From the NCBI RefSeq assembly GCF_946479415.1, contig NZ_CAMLFY010000009.1, positions 1 through 64,000 of the forward strand: a stretch of 64,000 nucleotides of DNA. The letters run 5' to 3'. This DNA comes from an uncultured Shinella sp. GTDB lineage: Bacteria; Pseudomonadota; Alphaproteobacteria; Rhizobiales; Rhizobiaceae. The translations under genes and the position numbers were made by a program. The notes under the pieces were generated by a model, which ran no database searches, was not told the DNA's origin, and saw only the letters and a list, made by a program, of their open reading frames with translations. Below, in pieces: positions 46,672 through 55,546 of this stretch; positions within the stretch are counted from its first letter, which is position 1, and each line of letters begins with the position of its first letter.

Positions 46672-46913
46672 GCATGAAGCCGACCGGCGACAACGGCCAG
46701 CGCTACGAGGTTTCGGCGTTCGGCTATCCCCTCGAAGGACAAAAATGCGTCATCGGATGGGTCGAGACCCTCGACGGTGCGAAGCGGATGGCGACGTCCA
46801 TCGCGCAGGCGCCTGGCTGCGTGAAGTGGTCGATCCGTGACCGCTGGAACGCCACGCCCGAATGGCCCGGCGGCGAATATACGCAAATGGTCGGAGGCAT
46901 GGGGCTACGATGA
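46668..46913 (+). CDS. Tiny early protein, unknown
   Basis: This 81-residue protein (RYEVSAFGYPLEGQKCVIGW, ending GGMGLR) is coupled at both ends. Composition and codons match its neighbours. No family recognised. Confidence 0.62.
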   Translation: MSMKPTGDNGQRYEVSAFGYPLEGQKCVIGWVETLDGAKRMATSIAQAPGCVKWSIRDRWNATPEWPGGEYTQMVGGMGLR

Positions 46914-47134
46914 CAGAGTATCAGGAAATCTGGTGCCAGCCGCGCCAGAGCCTAAAGCGGCAATTCGTTGTCTTTTTCGATGATGCCGACATGGGCATCG
47001 CCGTCTTCGATGACGAGGACGAGGCGCGTACCTACTGGGAAAAGGCGAACCTCAACTGGAGCTGCTACCTGCTTGGCACGCTGCCGCGCCAGCGCACCCC
47101 CATAACTTCGTCTGGAAATGGGAGCGGCGAATGA
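46910..47134 (+). CDS. Tiny early acidic protein, unknown
   Basis: This 74-residue protein has an acidic stretch DDADMGIAVFDDEDEARTYW, the kind of charge pattern sometimes seen in DNA-mimic or inhibitor proteins. That reading is only suggestive. Coupled at both ends. Confidence 0.62.
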   Translation: MTEYQEIWCQPRQSLKRQFVVFFDDADMGIAVFDDEDEARTYWEKANLNWSCYLLGTLPRQRTPITSSGNGSGE

Positions 47135-47688
47135 AAAGGCCTTCACCCACGCAGCGCAAAATCCTCGAGACCGCCGCTGGCCTCGCAAACCATCGCCCCC
47201 ACGGCCGGTCACAGCATGGCGGCTGGAGCAGCGCCTACCTCGTATGCCGGCATAACAACTGGACCGACCGGATGGGCCTCATCACAGTTGCCGGGCTAAT
47301 CGCCATCGATCGCGCGGCACGCATTGTCCTGACCGTGCTCGACCACGAGCAGAACGGCGCTGTGGCGCTCGCTGAGACATCGAACCTGTTGGACGATGCG
47401 GCCCGCATCCTGATCGCCAGCGTTGATAGCCTGGTCGATGCAGATGCCGAGCCGGGAGCGGAAGCCGCCTTCTCGTTTGTCCTCGATCTCAAACTGCCGA
47501 ACGGTGACGTGATTGATAACGGCAAACGGATGCTGCCGGCACAGATCGCCATGACCTTGGCGCCGGAAGCGGTTTCGCATTGGCTTGCCGAGCGCCCAGA
47601 GCCGGATGCGGTTCTTCACCGCATGCCGATGCTGCTGCCGCTCGACCGCTTCCCCACCACCAGCACCGCGAGTGGAGCCTCGGAATGA
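47131..47688 (+). CDS. Early protein of 185 residues, unknown
   Basis: The protein starts with KRPSPTQRKILETAAGLANH followed by GGWSSAYLVCRHNNW. The N-terminal part resembles a short winged-helix or DNA-binding region. The C-terminal part is acidic and helical. It is the largest of the small early genes and is coupled to both neighbours. Confidence 0.65.
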   Translation: MKRPSPTQRKILETAAGLANHRPHGRSQHGGWSSAYLVCRHNNWTDRMGLITVAGLIAIDRAARIVLTVLDHEQNGAVALAETSNLLDDAARILIASVDSLVDADAEPGAEAAFSFVLDLKLPNGDVIDNGKRMLPAQIAMTLAPEAVSHWLAERPEPDAVLHRMPMLLPLDRFPTTSTASGASE

Positions 47689-47954
47689 GCGGCATCTACT
47701 TTGACGAAACCGTTCGCGTGAAAGCCTATTCACTATCCTCGAAGGGTGGAAAGACGACAATCCGGATCGAGTTGGAAGCCGCCGACCATTTTGACGCGGC
47801 CTCCATCATGCGGCAGCTCGACGAGATCGAGCGTGAACGGAAGAACCGGGACAAGCCGTCAAAGCAGCCCCCACCCGCTCGCGAGAAGAAACAATTGGCG
47901 ATTGCAGCGCCGCTCCTTCAGCTCGAGCATCACAGGGACCGCTCCGATGTCTGA
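47685..47954 (+). CDS. Tiny early protein, unknown
   Basis: This 89-residue protein has an N-terminal beta part (TVRVKAYSLSSKGGKTTIRIELE) and a basic C-terminus with REKKQLAIAAPLLQLEH. It overlaps the next gene by eight bases. No family recognised. Confidence 0.62.
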   Translation: MSGIYFDETVRVKAYSLSSKGGKTTIRIELEAADHFDAASIMRQLDEIERERKNRDKPSKQPPPAREKKQLAIAAPLLQLEHHRDRSDV

Positions 47955-48177
47955 AGAGCTTAAGCCATATACCTGCACCTATCAGTTTGAAGGGCGGCCG
48001 ATCGGCGTCACGGTTCACGCTCGCTCCTGGGAAGAAGTGTCCGCCCGGTTTCGCGCGATCGGCATGACGGCCGTTGTGAACGGCGAGCAGGTCGCCGAAT
48101 TCGATGCCTTTCCCGGTCTGTCACTCGGCAAGCGCGTCCTGAGACAAGTTCTGCGCCTCGTGCGGAAGGGGCAGTGA
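47947..48177 (+). CDS. Tiny early protein, unknown
   Basis: This 76-residue protein (YTCTYQFEGRPIGVTVHARS) has mixed strands and a basic C-terminal helix GKRVLRQVLRLVRKGQ. ATG at 47947. Unknown role. Confidence 0.62.
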   Translation: MSEELKPYTCTYQFEGRPIGVTVHARSWEEVSARFRAIGMTAVVNGEQVAEFDAFPGLSLGKRVLRQVLRLVRKGQ

Positions 48178-48178
48178 G

Positions 48179-48460
48179 ATGGCACACATCGTCTGCTGGA
48201 GATCTGGAAAGGTCAGCATATCCCGCCTCGTCCCGAAGGGCGGCATGGGGGTCGTTGTCGGCCATGGCAATCGCCTGCGTCGTGTCTTGCGCCAGCATGC
48301 CGGCCTCACGCGCGATGGACAAGCCTACTCACTTTCCACTCTGCAGACCGCGCTTGATGACCAGGCCGCGATCGTCGCGATCGAGGCGTTCACCGCGTCG
48401 GTTCGAGAAATCCTCGCGCGCGGTCCCCATCGCCGGTTTCGCGGAGGGCGCTTGCTATGA
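48179..48460 (+). CDS. Tiny early basic protein, unknown
   Basis: This 93-residue protein (HIVCWRSGKVSISRLVPKGG) is basic at the C-terminus (RGPHRRFRGGRLL). It begins two bases after the preceding stop and overlaps the next gene by four bases. No family recognised. Confidence 0.6.
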   Translation: MAHIVCWRSGKVSISRLVPKGGMGVVVGHGNRLRRVLRQHAGLTRDGQAYSLSTLQTALDDQAAIVAIEAFTASVREILARGPHRRFRGGRLL

Positions 48461-48702
48461 ACGACCGTGTCTTTCCCCCGTCCTTCACCAAGGGCTACGC
48501 GATCATGACGCCTGGCGGCTCGATCATAGATCATACCTACCGGCGCACGCCGGCAGAGGCGATCGCCACGATTGCCACTCACGAGGATCCGGATCGCTGG
48601 CACGCCTTCGAGGCGCAGGGCTGCACCGTCCAGTTCGTCTATGCCCGCATCTTCGTTCCGCAGTTTTATCCGGTCACTCCTAGAAAGGACGAGCAGCCAT
48701 GA
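48457..48702 (+). CDS. Tiny early protein, unknown
   Basis: This 81-residue protein (FTKGYAIMTPGGSIIDHTY) has a pattern of short strands and a helix. It is coupled to gemA by a four-base overlap. No family recognised. Confidence 0.62.
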   Translation: MNDRVFPPSFTKGYAIMTPGGSIIDHTYRRTPAEAIATIATHEDPDRWHAFEAQGCTVQFVYARIFVPQFYPVTPRKDEQP

Positions 48703-49349
48703 GCCTTGTCGGACGCATTCACGCCGCAGCAAAGCAGGCCGGCCTGGACGATGATACCCGCCGCGCAAAATGCATGGGCATCGTCGGGAAGGCCTCGACG
48801 AAACAGATGACGGAAGGCGAACTGCAGAAGGTTTTGCAGGTATTCGAAAACGAGGGCTATGCGTCGCGGCGATCGCCCCGCGTCGACGGCCGGACCAAGA
48901 AGCTACCCTTTGACGGCAAGTATGTGCCAAAAATGCGCGCCTTGTGGATCGCGCTCTACAATTTTGGGGTGATCGACGACCGCCGCGATACGGCCATTGA
49001 GGCATTCGCACTCGGTCGCCAGGTGAAGGGGCTTTCCGACGTTCGGTTCATCCACCAACACAAGGATGGCGACGCGGTCATCCAGGGCATGAAGGCGATG
49101 CTAACTCGCGCCGGCGTCGATTTCACCGACCGCAGACCATGCCCGGATTTCATGCTGAAGCACGGTTACAAGATCGCGATCGCGCAATGGGCTTCCCTTT
49201 GCCCAGGCGGTGCGCGTGACTTCTGGTCGGTGGTGACCGATCTCGTCGGGCGCGACAGCAGCTATCGCGAAATGACCGACAAGGAATGGATTGTCGTCAT
49301 GAACGCCTTTGGCGAGCGCATCCGGCTTCGGAAGAAGGGGCGCGCATGA
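48699..49349 (+). CDS. gemA: GemA-like regulatory protein (Mu gp16 family)
   Basis: This 216-residue protein is of the DUF1018/gp16 family, as Mu GemA, which alters host gene expression and DNA supercoiling. It shows LVGRIHAAAKQAGLDDDTRR, GKASTKQMTEGELQKVLQVF and PKMRALWIALYNFGVIDDR. Position before the Mor-like gene matches Mu order. Confidence 0.85.
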   Translation: MSLVGRIHAAAKQAGLDDDTRRAKCMGIVGKASTKQMTEGELQKVLQVFENEGYASRRSPRVDGRTKKLPFDGKYVPKMRALWIALYNFGVIDDRRDTAIEAFALGRQVKGLSDVRFIHQHKDGDAVIQGMKAMLTRAGVDFTDRRPCPDFMLKHGYKIAIAQWASLCPGGARDFWSVVTDLVGRDSSYREMTDKEWIVVMNAFGERIRLRKKGRA

Positions 49350-49546
49350 CCGCCCGACGAACCGATATCTCCGCATTGGAGGCGTTGATCGGCAACGCTG
49401 AGGATGCTGTTACCAGCGCGCAGGACGCCGTTGATTTCGCGGCGACGGAACTTGCGCGCCTGGTTGGCCCGCTCGCCGCCGCGCATCGCCTTGCCTCCGT
49501 GGCGCTGGAGCTGTCCGAGCTTGCAGAACGCGAGGGCCGGATTTGA
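49346..49546 (+). CDS. Tiny coiled protein between gemA and mor
   Basis: This 66-residue, almost entirely helical protein (SALEALIGNAEDAVTSAQDA) overlaps both neighbours. Unknown role; possibly part of the middle-gene switch. Confidence 0.62.
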   Translation: MTARRTDISALEALIGNAEDAVTSAQDAVDFAATELARLVGPLAAAHRLASVALELSELAEREGRI

Positions 49547-49947
49547 CCGAGCAGGTTCCCGATCGCGCCTGGTTCTCGCCGCTTCTGAACGAGATAGCGG
49601 ATCTCGCCGGCGTGCGCGCAGCGCTCCTGATCGGTCGGGAGAAAGCCTGCCAGCGCGTCTACATCCCGAAGCCTCCCATCGCACCCGATCACTGGCTGAT
49701 TGCGCTCGTCGGCGACGAGGCCGCCATCCGCATAGGAAACCGATGGGGTGGGCACAATCTTGACATCCCCCCCGCGCTTGGCGGACAAATGCGCCGTCGA
49801 CGCCGAGCCATCACCGAGATGACGAAAAACGGCATGTCGATCAACCGGATCGCCCGTTCCCTCGGTGTTTGCCGCGCGACGGTGACGAATCAGAGGCGGA
49901 CGATGGACCGCTCCGTCGCTGACGGCGACCTCTTCCCCGAGGACTGA
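49543..49947 (+). CDS. mor: Mor/C-type transcription activator
   Basis: This 134-residue activator belongs to the Mor family that turns on middle and late phage transcription. The dimerisation part reads LLNEIADLAGVRAALLIG, then KPPIAPDHWLIALVGDEAA. The C-terminal helix-turn-helix is RRRRAITEMTKNGMSINRIA followed by RSLGVCRATVTNQRR. The start is TTG at 49543 with GAGGG upstream, overlapping the previous stop. It is followed at once by a palindrome that recurs before the second late operon, its probable target. Confidence 0.87.
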   Translation: MTEQVPDRAWFSPLLNEIADLAGVRAALLIGREKACQRVYIPKPPIAPDHWLIALVGDEAAIRIGNRWGGHNLDIPPALGGQMRRRRRAITEMTKNGMSINRIARSLGVCRATVTNQRRTMDRSVADGDLFPED

Positions 49948-49967
49948 TAGAGGTCCAATTTTGGACC
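49945..49967 (+). promoter_or_regulatory. Late-promoter palindrome, copy 1
   Basis: TGATAG (containing the mor stop), one A, then GGTCCAATTTTGGACC. It lies 77 bases before the endolysin start, where Mu has its lysis promoter. The same 23-base block recurs at 57032-57054. Confidence 0.75.
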
Positions 49968-50044
49968 CCTCCCAAAGCCGCCTCGTGCGTGCACGGTCCC
50001 CCAATTGGCCCGCTTCCCGCCGGCGCAATTCTTGGGGACATTTC

Positions 50045-50776
50045 ATGACTTTCGACGAATGGCTTATCGGCCGCCTTCGCCTGCATGGTGCCTATGGCGG
50101 CGCCATGGATGGCGCACCCGGTCGCGAAATGTATCGCGCACTCGAAGTCTACCAGGCGAGCGAAAACCTGAAGGTGACCGGCGTCGCCGATTCCGCGACC
50201 GTCAACGCCTTGCGCCGGAAGCCGACCGGCAGGATCGGCGGGCTCGTGATGTACGACAAGGCTCCGCCTGTGCCGGTCGAGCCCGTGTGGCTACGCGAGG
50301 CGCGTCGTCTAATCGGCGTGCGCGAGAAGGTCGGCAAAGGCAGCAACGCCACTATCCTCGGCTGGGCCAAGCGTCTCGGCGGCTGGGTCGCATCCTACTT
50401 TACCGATGACGATATCGCCTGGTGCGGGCTCTTTGCCGCCCACGTCATCGGCCTGACGCTGCCGCGCGAAGCTCTCCCGGCTAATCCGCTCGGCGCGCTC
50501 GAATACAACAAGTTCGGCCGGCAGCTCGCCCAGCCCGCGCTGGGCGCGATCATGACCTTCAAGCGTGATGGCGGCGGGCATGTCGGCTTCTACCTGGGCG
50601 AAGACGCCACCCACTTCCACATCCTCGGCGGCAACCAGACCAATTCCGTGCGGATTTCTCGCATCGAGAAGAAGCGGCTCTCGGATATCCGCTGGCCAAA
50701 GACCGGCGAGGCCGAGCAGCTCGGCCGCGTGATCCTGACGGCCGCCGGGGTGGCCGTAACTTCAAACGAGCGCTGA
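50045..50776 (+). CDS. Endolysin, TIGR02594-type with peptidoglycan-binding domain
   Basis: This 243-residue lytic enzyme has an N-terminal peptidoglycan-binding repeat (MYRALEVYQASENLKVTGVADSATV region) and a C-terminal NlpC/CHAP-like domain with DDDIAWCGLFAAHVIG (cysteine), GGGHVGFYLGED (histidine) and ILGGNQTNSV. ATG at 50045 has GGGGAC upstream. It is first gene of the late lysis-head operon and is followed by the holin. Confidence 0.87.
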   Translation: MTFDEWLIGRLRLHGAYGGAMDGAPGREMYRALEVYQASENLKVTGVADSATVNALRRKPTGRIGGLVMYDKAPPVPVEPVWLREARRLIGVREKVGKGSNATILGWAKRLGGWVASYFTDDDIAWCGLFAAHVIGLTLPREALPANPLGALEYNKFGRQLAQPALGAIMTFKRDGGGHVGFYLGEDATHFHILGGNQTNSVRISRIEKKRLSDIRWPKTGEAEQLGRVILTAAGVAVTSNER

Positions 50777-50793
50777 TCGCGAAAGGATTTCCC

Positions 50794-51132
50794 ATGCTTC
50801 AGCTTTTTCTTGGCCAAGTGCTGCCGGCGCTCATCGACGCGATGACGCCCATTCTCATCTCCCTGATCGCTGCCATGGTCTACCGTTGGACCGGCATCCA
50901 GGTGGAGGAGAAGCACATGCGCGCGCTTCAGTCCGCTCTCGGCAATGGCGCCCGCCTTCTCCTGACCGGGCACACGATCGACGACGCGGTTGATTATGTC
51001 GAGCGCTCGGTCCCCGACGCCTTGGCGACGTTCCGCGCAGCCGGCGATCGCGAACGCATCGAGGAACTGCTCGCCCCGCATATCGCGGCAATCGTCCCCG
51101 CCAGCACGAGCCCGAAAGGCGGGAAGCCCTGA
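50794..51132 (+). CDS. Holin, LLH-like
   Basis: This 112-residue protein has one N-terminal membrane helix (VLPALIDAMTPILISLIAAMV) and a long soluble C-terminal part ending in repeats of charged helices (ERIEELLAPHIAAIV), the pattern of LLH-family holins. It is placed right after the endolysin. Confidence 0.75.
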   Translation: MLQLFLGQVLPALIDAMTPILISLIAAMVYRWTGIQVEEKHMRALQSALGNGARLLLTGHTIDDAVDYVERSVPDALATFRAAGDRERIEELLAPHIAAIVPASTSPKGGKP

Positions 51133-51431
51133 TGGACGTCTCACCGCTCAAGGAATGGCTTGGCCTGATCGCGCTGTTGATCTCAGTCGGTTCGTCCATC
51201 GTCCTGTTCCTGAAATCCGACGCGAAGAAGGCGGGCGAAATCCTCGCCTCGCACGCCAGCAAGATCCAGAAACTGGAAGATGAAATGCGGCACATGCCGG
51301 ACAAGGAAACCGTTCACAAGCTCCAGCTCGATATGACCGAGATGAAGGGGCAGATGAACTCCATCGTCAAATCATCTGAAGCGACCGAGCGCGCCACCCG
51401 GCGCGTCGAAGACTTTTTAATGAAGTCCTGA
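51132..51431 (+). CDS. DUF2730-like membrane-anchored coiled coil protein
   Basis: This 99-residue protein has an N-terminal helix (WLGLIALLISVGSSIVLFL) and then a coiled coil (ASHASKIQKLEDEMRHMPDK), as in DUF2730 proteins of Mu-like phages; a spanin-like lysis role is possible. Its ATG overlaps the holin stop. Confidence 0.75.
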   Translation: MDVSPLKEWLGLIALLISVGSSIVLFLKSDAKKAGEILASHASKIQKLEDEMRHMPDKETVHKLQLDMTEMKGQMNSIVKSSEATERATRRVEDFLMKS

Positions 51432-51441
51432 GGGGCAGGAA

Positions 51442-51756
51442 ATGGCAACGGCAGAAGACTACGCGCGGTGGGTGGAAGAGAACATCCGCCTTATCATCCT
51501 GAAGGATCTGGCCGACCCCAAACTGGGCGGCACCACCAACACCTTCCTGATTCAGAAGAGCCTTGAAGGCTTTTCCTATCGGAAGTCCCGCGACTATATC
51601 CGCAACCAGCTTCTCTGGCTGGAGCGGGAAGCGGGAGCTGTCCGGACGCGCGATGAGGGCACTGAAACCTCGGCGGAGATCACGCGACGCGGGCGTGACC
51701 ACGTCGAGCGCCGCACCGTTCTTGCAGGGATCCAGCTTCCCGGCGACGCGGAGTAA
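51442..51756 (+). CDS. Winged-helix-like phage protein (Mu gp26 position)
   Basis: This 104-residue protein (NIRLIILKDLADPKLGGTTN and GFSYRKSRDYIRNQLLWLER) looks like a small winged helix, matching the VpaChn25_0724-type family between lysis and terminase genes of Mu-like phages. Possible DNA-binding partner in packaging. Confidence 0.7.
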   Translation: MATAEDYARWVEENIRLIILKDLADPKLGGTTNTFLIQKSLEGFSYRKSRDYIRNQLLWLEREAGAVRTRDEGTETSAEITRRGRDHVERRTVLAGIQLPGDAE

Positions 51757-51761
51757 TTTGG

Positions 51762-52349
51762 ATGGCACCGCACCTGCGACCCCGGCCGTCTGCCATCGAC
51801 CAGTTGCCCGAGGAGTGCGAAGCCATCGTCGCCTGGGCGGCGCAGGAACTTGCCAACACCCCCCGCAGCCAGACCGAAATCTACGCCGAGTTTCGCGACA
51901 AGCTTATGGCGCTCCAGGGCGAACTCGGCCTCGGTTTCGATATCCCGCACTTCTCGTCGTTCAACCGCCATGCCTTGCGCCTGGCGAAGGTGACGGCTCG
52001 CCTGCAGCGTAGCCAGATGATCGCCGACGCGGTCGTGGCACGCACCGATGGCGAGGACGCCGACAAGCTCACCCAAGCATCCACGCGGCTCCTGAAGACT
52101 ATCATTTTCGAGATGATGGAGAACGCGGCCGACGATGGCTTTGTGCCGAAGGAAGCGCACCAGGCGGCAGCCGCTCTCTATCGTCTTACCATGGCGGAGA
52201 ACATCTCCACCCAGCGCCGGCAGAAACTTCAGGCGGAGATCGAGGCGCAAACGAAGGAGGCTGTCATTTCCGTCGCCAAGGCCAAGGGCCTTTCGGACGA
52301 CACCGCGCAGGACATCCTCTCCAAAATCCTCGGGGTGGATAAAGCATGA
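51762..52349 (+). CDS. Small terminase-like protein (DUF3486, Mu gp27)
   Basis: This 195-residue protein of the DUF3486 family starts RPRPSAIDQLPEECEAIVAW and has SQTEIYAEFRDKLMAL, an HTH-like N-terminus followed by a long helical region. In Mu-like phages it precedes the large terminase and probably recognises phage DNA ends. Confidence 0.85.
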   Translation: MAPHLRPRPSAIDQLPEECEAIVAWAAQELANTPRSQTEIYAEFRDKLMALQGELGLGFDIPHFSSFNRHALRLAKVTARLQRSQMIADAVVARTDGEDADKLTQASTRLLKTIIFEMMENAADDGFVPKEAHQAAAALYRLTMAENISTQRRQKLQAEIEAQTKEAVISVAKAKGLSDDTAQDILSKILGVDKA

Positions 52350-53974
52350 CCCTCGCCATCACGCCCGAGCAGTGGGCCGAGGCCCGCCGCGAGGCGACCC
52401 AGGCGATTCCGGAAATCATCGAGAAGTTTGGCCTGCCGAAGGCGCTGCTGGGCTATCAGAGCCGTACGATCGCGCTCCTGGAGACAGCGGCGTGCCGCGT
52501 GCTCTTCATCGAGAAGAGCCGACGGATCGGGGAGACCTGGGCGCTCGCCGCCTATGCCGCTTTGCGCGCCGCCAGGACGAAGAAGGCCGGCGGCAAGGAC
52601 GCGCTTTACATTTCCTATTCCCAGGAGATGACGCGCGAATTCATCGACGCCTGCGCGATGTGGGCCAAGGCATATTCGCTTGCCGCCTCCGAGGTAGACG
52701 AATTCCTTTTCAAGGACGAGACCGAGGAAGGCGACCAATCGATCCAGGCGTTCCGGATCAAATTCGCCTCAGGCTTTGAAATCGTCGGCCTATCGTCGGC
52801 GCCGCGTTCGCTTCGCGGTAAGGACGGTCTCCTCATCATCGACGAGGCCGCCTTCGTCGATAACCTGAAGGAGCTGCTGAAGGCTGGTCTCGCCTTCCTC
52901 ACCTGGGGCGGCCAGGTCGTTGTCTGCTCGACGCACAACGGCGCCGATAACGAGTTCAACGTCAAGATCCAGGACATCCTTGGCGGCCGCAGCAAATACA
53001 AGCATCTGAGGATCGACCTCGATGACGCACTGAAGGATGGGCTGTATCAGCGCATCTGTCTGGTCAACGGACTGGAGTGGTCCCCTGAAGCCGAAGCAAA
53101 GTTCCGTCAGGATCTGATCGACTTCTATGACGAGGCGGCCGACGAAGAACTGTATTGCGTTCCCAGCCAGGGCTCCGGCGCCTGGCTGACGACACCACTG
53201 ATCGAAGCGCGGATGACATCGAGCGCACCGGTGCTGAAGCTGGAGCTGCCGGAAAACTTCCTCTTCCTGTCGAAGCTTGAACAGGCCGCCCTTATGGCGC
53301 CGTTCATGGAGGAGCTGCGCGCGGCACTCCGTGGCCTCGATCCGAAAAAGCTTCATGCCTTCGGTTTCGACTTCGCCCGCGTCAGCGACCTGACCGTGGG
53401 CACGCTGTTGTCGATCGACGGCGTCATGAACCGCGAAACCGCCCTGACGGTCGAGTTGCGCCGCGTTCCGGGCGACGAGCAAAAGCTTATCGTGAGGACG
53501 ATCCTGCAGGCGGCACCGCGCTTAATTGGCGCCGCGTTTGACGCCACTGGGATGGGCTGGACCGTTGCCGAGGACATGGGCCGCATCTTCGGCTTCCGGG
53601 AAACGCAGGAGGACAGCGGGCAGATTTGGTCGATCAAGTTCAGCGTCGACTGGTTCCGGATCAACATGCCGCCGCTAAAGGTAGCGTTCGAAGAGCCGAC
53701 GATCGCGATCCACAAGAATGCCGAGCACCTTCTCGACCTGCGCCTGGTGAAGGTCATCAGCGGCGTTCCCCGTGTGCCCGACGTCCGGACCGGCGAGAAG
53801 GGCAAGAAACGGCATGGCGACTTTGCGGTTGCACTGGCGCTTGCGTATTTCGCCAGCCGCTTCCCCGGCATCGAGTACGCCTACACCCCGATTTCCGATG
53901 TTGACGACGATGACCTTTCCGAACGCGACCGGAGCGATGGCGCTTCGCCGTTCGGGCGTGGAGGACTTTGGTAA
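52346..53974 (+). CDS. Large terminase subunit (Mu gp28-like)
   Basis: This 542-residue packaging motor has an ATPase part with the Mu-type Walker A variant FIEKSRRIGETW and Walker B GLLIIDEAAFVD, and a nuclease part with FGFDFARVSDLTVG and FDATGMGW carrying acidic residues. It pumps DNA into heads by headful packaging. It is coupled to the small terminase by a four-base overlap. Confidence 0.93.
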   Translation: MTLAITPEQWAEARREATQAIPEIIEKFGLPKALLGYQSRTIALLETAACRVLFIEKSRRIGETWALAAYAALRAARTKKAGGKDALYISYSQEMTREFIDACAMWAKAYSLAASEVDEFLFKDETEEGDQSIQAFRIKFASGFEIVGLSSAPRSLRGKDGLLIIDEAAFVDNLKELLKAGLAFLTWGGQVVVCSTHNGADNEFNVKIQDILGGRSKYKHLRIDLDDALKDGLYQRICLVNGLEWSPEAEAKFRQDLIDFYDEAADEELYCVPSQGSGAWLTTPLIEARMTSSAPVLKLELPENFLFLSKLEQAALMAPFMEELRAALRGLDPKKLHAFGFDFARVSDLTVGTLLSIDGVMNRETALTVELRRVPGDEQKLIVRTILQAAPRLIGAAFDATGMGWTVAEDMGRIFGFRETQEDSGQIWSIKFSVDWFRINMPPLKVAFEEPTIAIHKNAEHLLDLRLVKVISGVPRVPDVRTGEKGKKRHGDFAVALALAYFASRFPGIEYAYTPISDVDDDDLSERDRSDGASPFGRGGLW

Positions 53975-55546
53975 ATGACCCTGGTTGATCGCTACGGCCG
54001 CCCGCTGCGCGCGCCTGACAAGAAGACGCTGACCGAAGAGCAGAGCGCCCCGACACTGACCGGCGTGCGTTCGATCTGGAATGAGCAGGTGGCGTCCGGC
54101 CTGACGCCGGCGCGCCTGGCGCGGATCCTCCGCGACAGCGGCGACGTCAACGGCGACTTTCGCGAATACCTGACCCTTGCCGAGGAAATGGAGGAGCGCG
54201 AGCCGCAATACCGCATGGCGCTGACCCAGCGAAAGCTTGCGCTGCGCAACATCACACCCGTCATCGAACCGGCCGGCAAGAGCGGCCGCGACAAGGAGAT
54301 CGCGGAAGAGGTTCGCAAGATCGTCGACCGGACGAGCTTCCGTAACACGATCATGCATCTGGCGGACGGGATCGCGAAAGGTTTCTCCGTCGCCGAGAAC
54401 GTCTGGCGGATGGACGGCAGCCGCTGGGGTTTCGGCCAGATCCAGCCGCGCGACCAGCGACATTTCCAGTTCGACCGCATCACCGGCCGGGAGCTACGGC
54501 TTCGCCAGGACGGGATCTTCGAAGGAACCGAACTCCCCCAGGCGAAGTACATCGTCCACATCCCGACGCTGAAATCAGGCCTACCGATCCGGCAAGGCCT
54601 TGCGCGGACGGCTTGCTGGATCTTCATGCTGAAGAGCTTCAGCCTGAAGGACTGGATGTCCTTCCTCGAAATCTACGGCATGCCCTTCCGTGTCGGCAAA
54701 TATGGGCCGAACGCATCCGATGCCGACAAGCGGGCGCTCCTGCGGGCCGTCGCGAACGTCGCGGCCGATGGCGGCTGCATCATTCCCCAGTCGATGCTTC
54801 TCGAATTCATCGAGACCAAGGGCGGCGCGTCAGGTGAAAACGCCTTCAAGGGGATGGCCGAATACCTGGACGAGCAGTTTTCCAAACTGATCCTCGGCCA
54901 GACCATGACGTCGGAAGACGGTTCGTCAGAAGCTCAGGCCCGCGTGCATGACGATATCCGCCTTCTGATCCTGCGCGCCGATGGCGACGATCTCGCCGCG
55001 ACCGTGCAGCGCGACGTCATCGACCCCTATGTTGCGTTCAATTTCGGGGGCAACGTTGAGCCTCCCCAGGTGACCTTTCCGGTACCGGATCCGGAAGACA
55101 TCAAGCTTCTCATGGATGCGACGAAAACCTTCGTCGACATGGGCGGTATCGTCCCGGCGGGGCCGGTGCGGGAAAAGCTGGGCTGGCGTGACCCTGTCGA
55201 GGGCGAGGAAGTCCTGGGCGGCGCGAAGAAAGAGGAGCCGCCGAAGGAGACGCCACCGAAAGACCCGGCCGAAGCGCTGCGCCGCCTCTTCGACAAAGCG
55301 GCGCTGCCTTTGTCGATCGCGGCCGACGACGTCACCGAGGGCTTTGGCGAGCAGATGGCCAGCGAGTGGGAAGAGCAGCTCTCCCCGCTGATGGATGCGA
55401 TCCGCGCGGCCGCCGCCGGCGCCGGCGACTTCACCTCCTTCCTGAAGGCGCTCGAAGGTGTCCAGGGCGACACGGCCGACATGACAAACCGTCTGGCGGC
55501 CGCCACCTTCGTTGCCCGTATCATGGGCGGCGGTCGAGATGGCTGA
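53975..55546 (+). CDS. Portal protein (DUF935, Mu gp29-like)
   Basis: This 523-residue portal, the dodecameric DNA gate of the head, has TPARLARILRDSGDVNGDFREY, PRDQRHFQFDRITGRELRLR, GKYGPNASDADKRALLRAV and LGQTMTSEDGSSEAQARVH typical of DUF935. It begins one base after the terminase stop and overlaps the F-like gene by eight bases. Confidence 0.93.
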   Translation: MTLVDRYGRPLRAPDKKTLTEEQSAPTLTGVRSIWNEQVASGLTPARLARILRDSGDVNGDFREYLTLAEEMEEREPQYRMALTQRKLALRNITPVIEPAGKSGRDKEIAEEVRKIVDRTSFRNTIMHLADGIAKGFSVAENVWRMDGSRWGFGQIQPRDQRHFQFDRITGRELRLRQDGIFEGTELPQAKYIVHIPTLKSGLPIRQGLARTACWIFMLKSFSLKDWMSFLEIYGMPFRVGKYGPNASDADKRALLRAVANVAADGGCIIPQSMLLEFIETKGGASGENAFKGMAEYLDEQFSKLILGQTMTSEDGSSEAQARVHDDIRLLILRADGDDLAATVQRDVIDPYVAFNFGGNVEPPQVTFPVPDPEDIKLLMDATKTFVDMGGIVPAGPVREKLGWRDPVEGEEVLGGAKKEEPPKETPPKDPAEALRRLFDKAALPLSIAADDVTEGFGEQMASEWEEQLSPLMDAIRAAAAGAGDFTSFLKALEGVQGDTADMTNRLAAATFVARIMGGGRDG

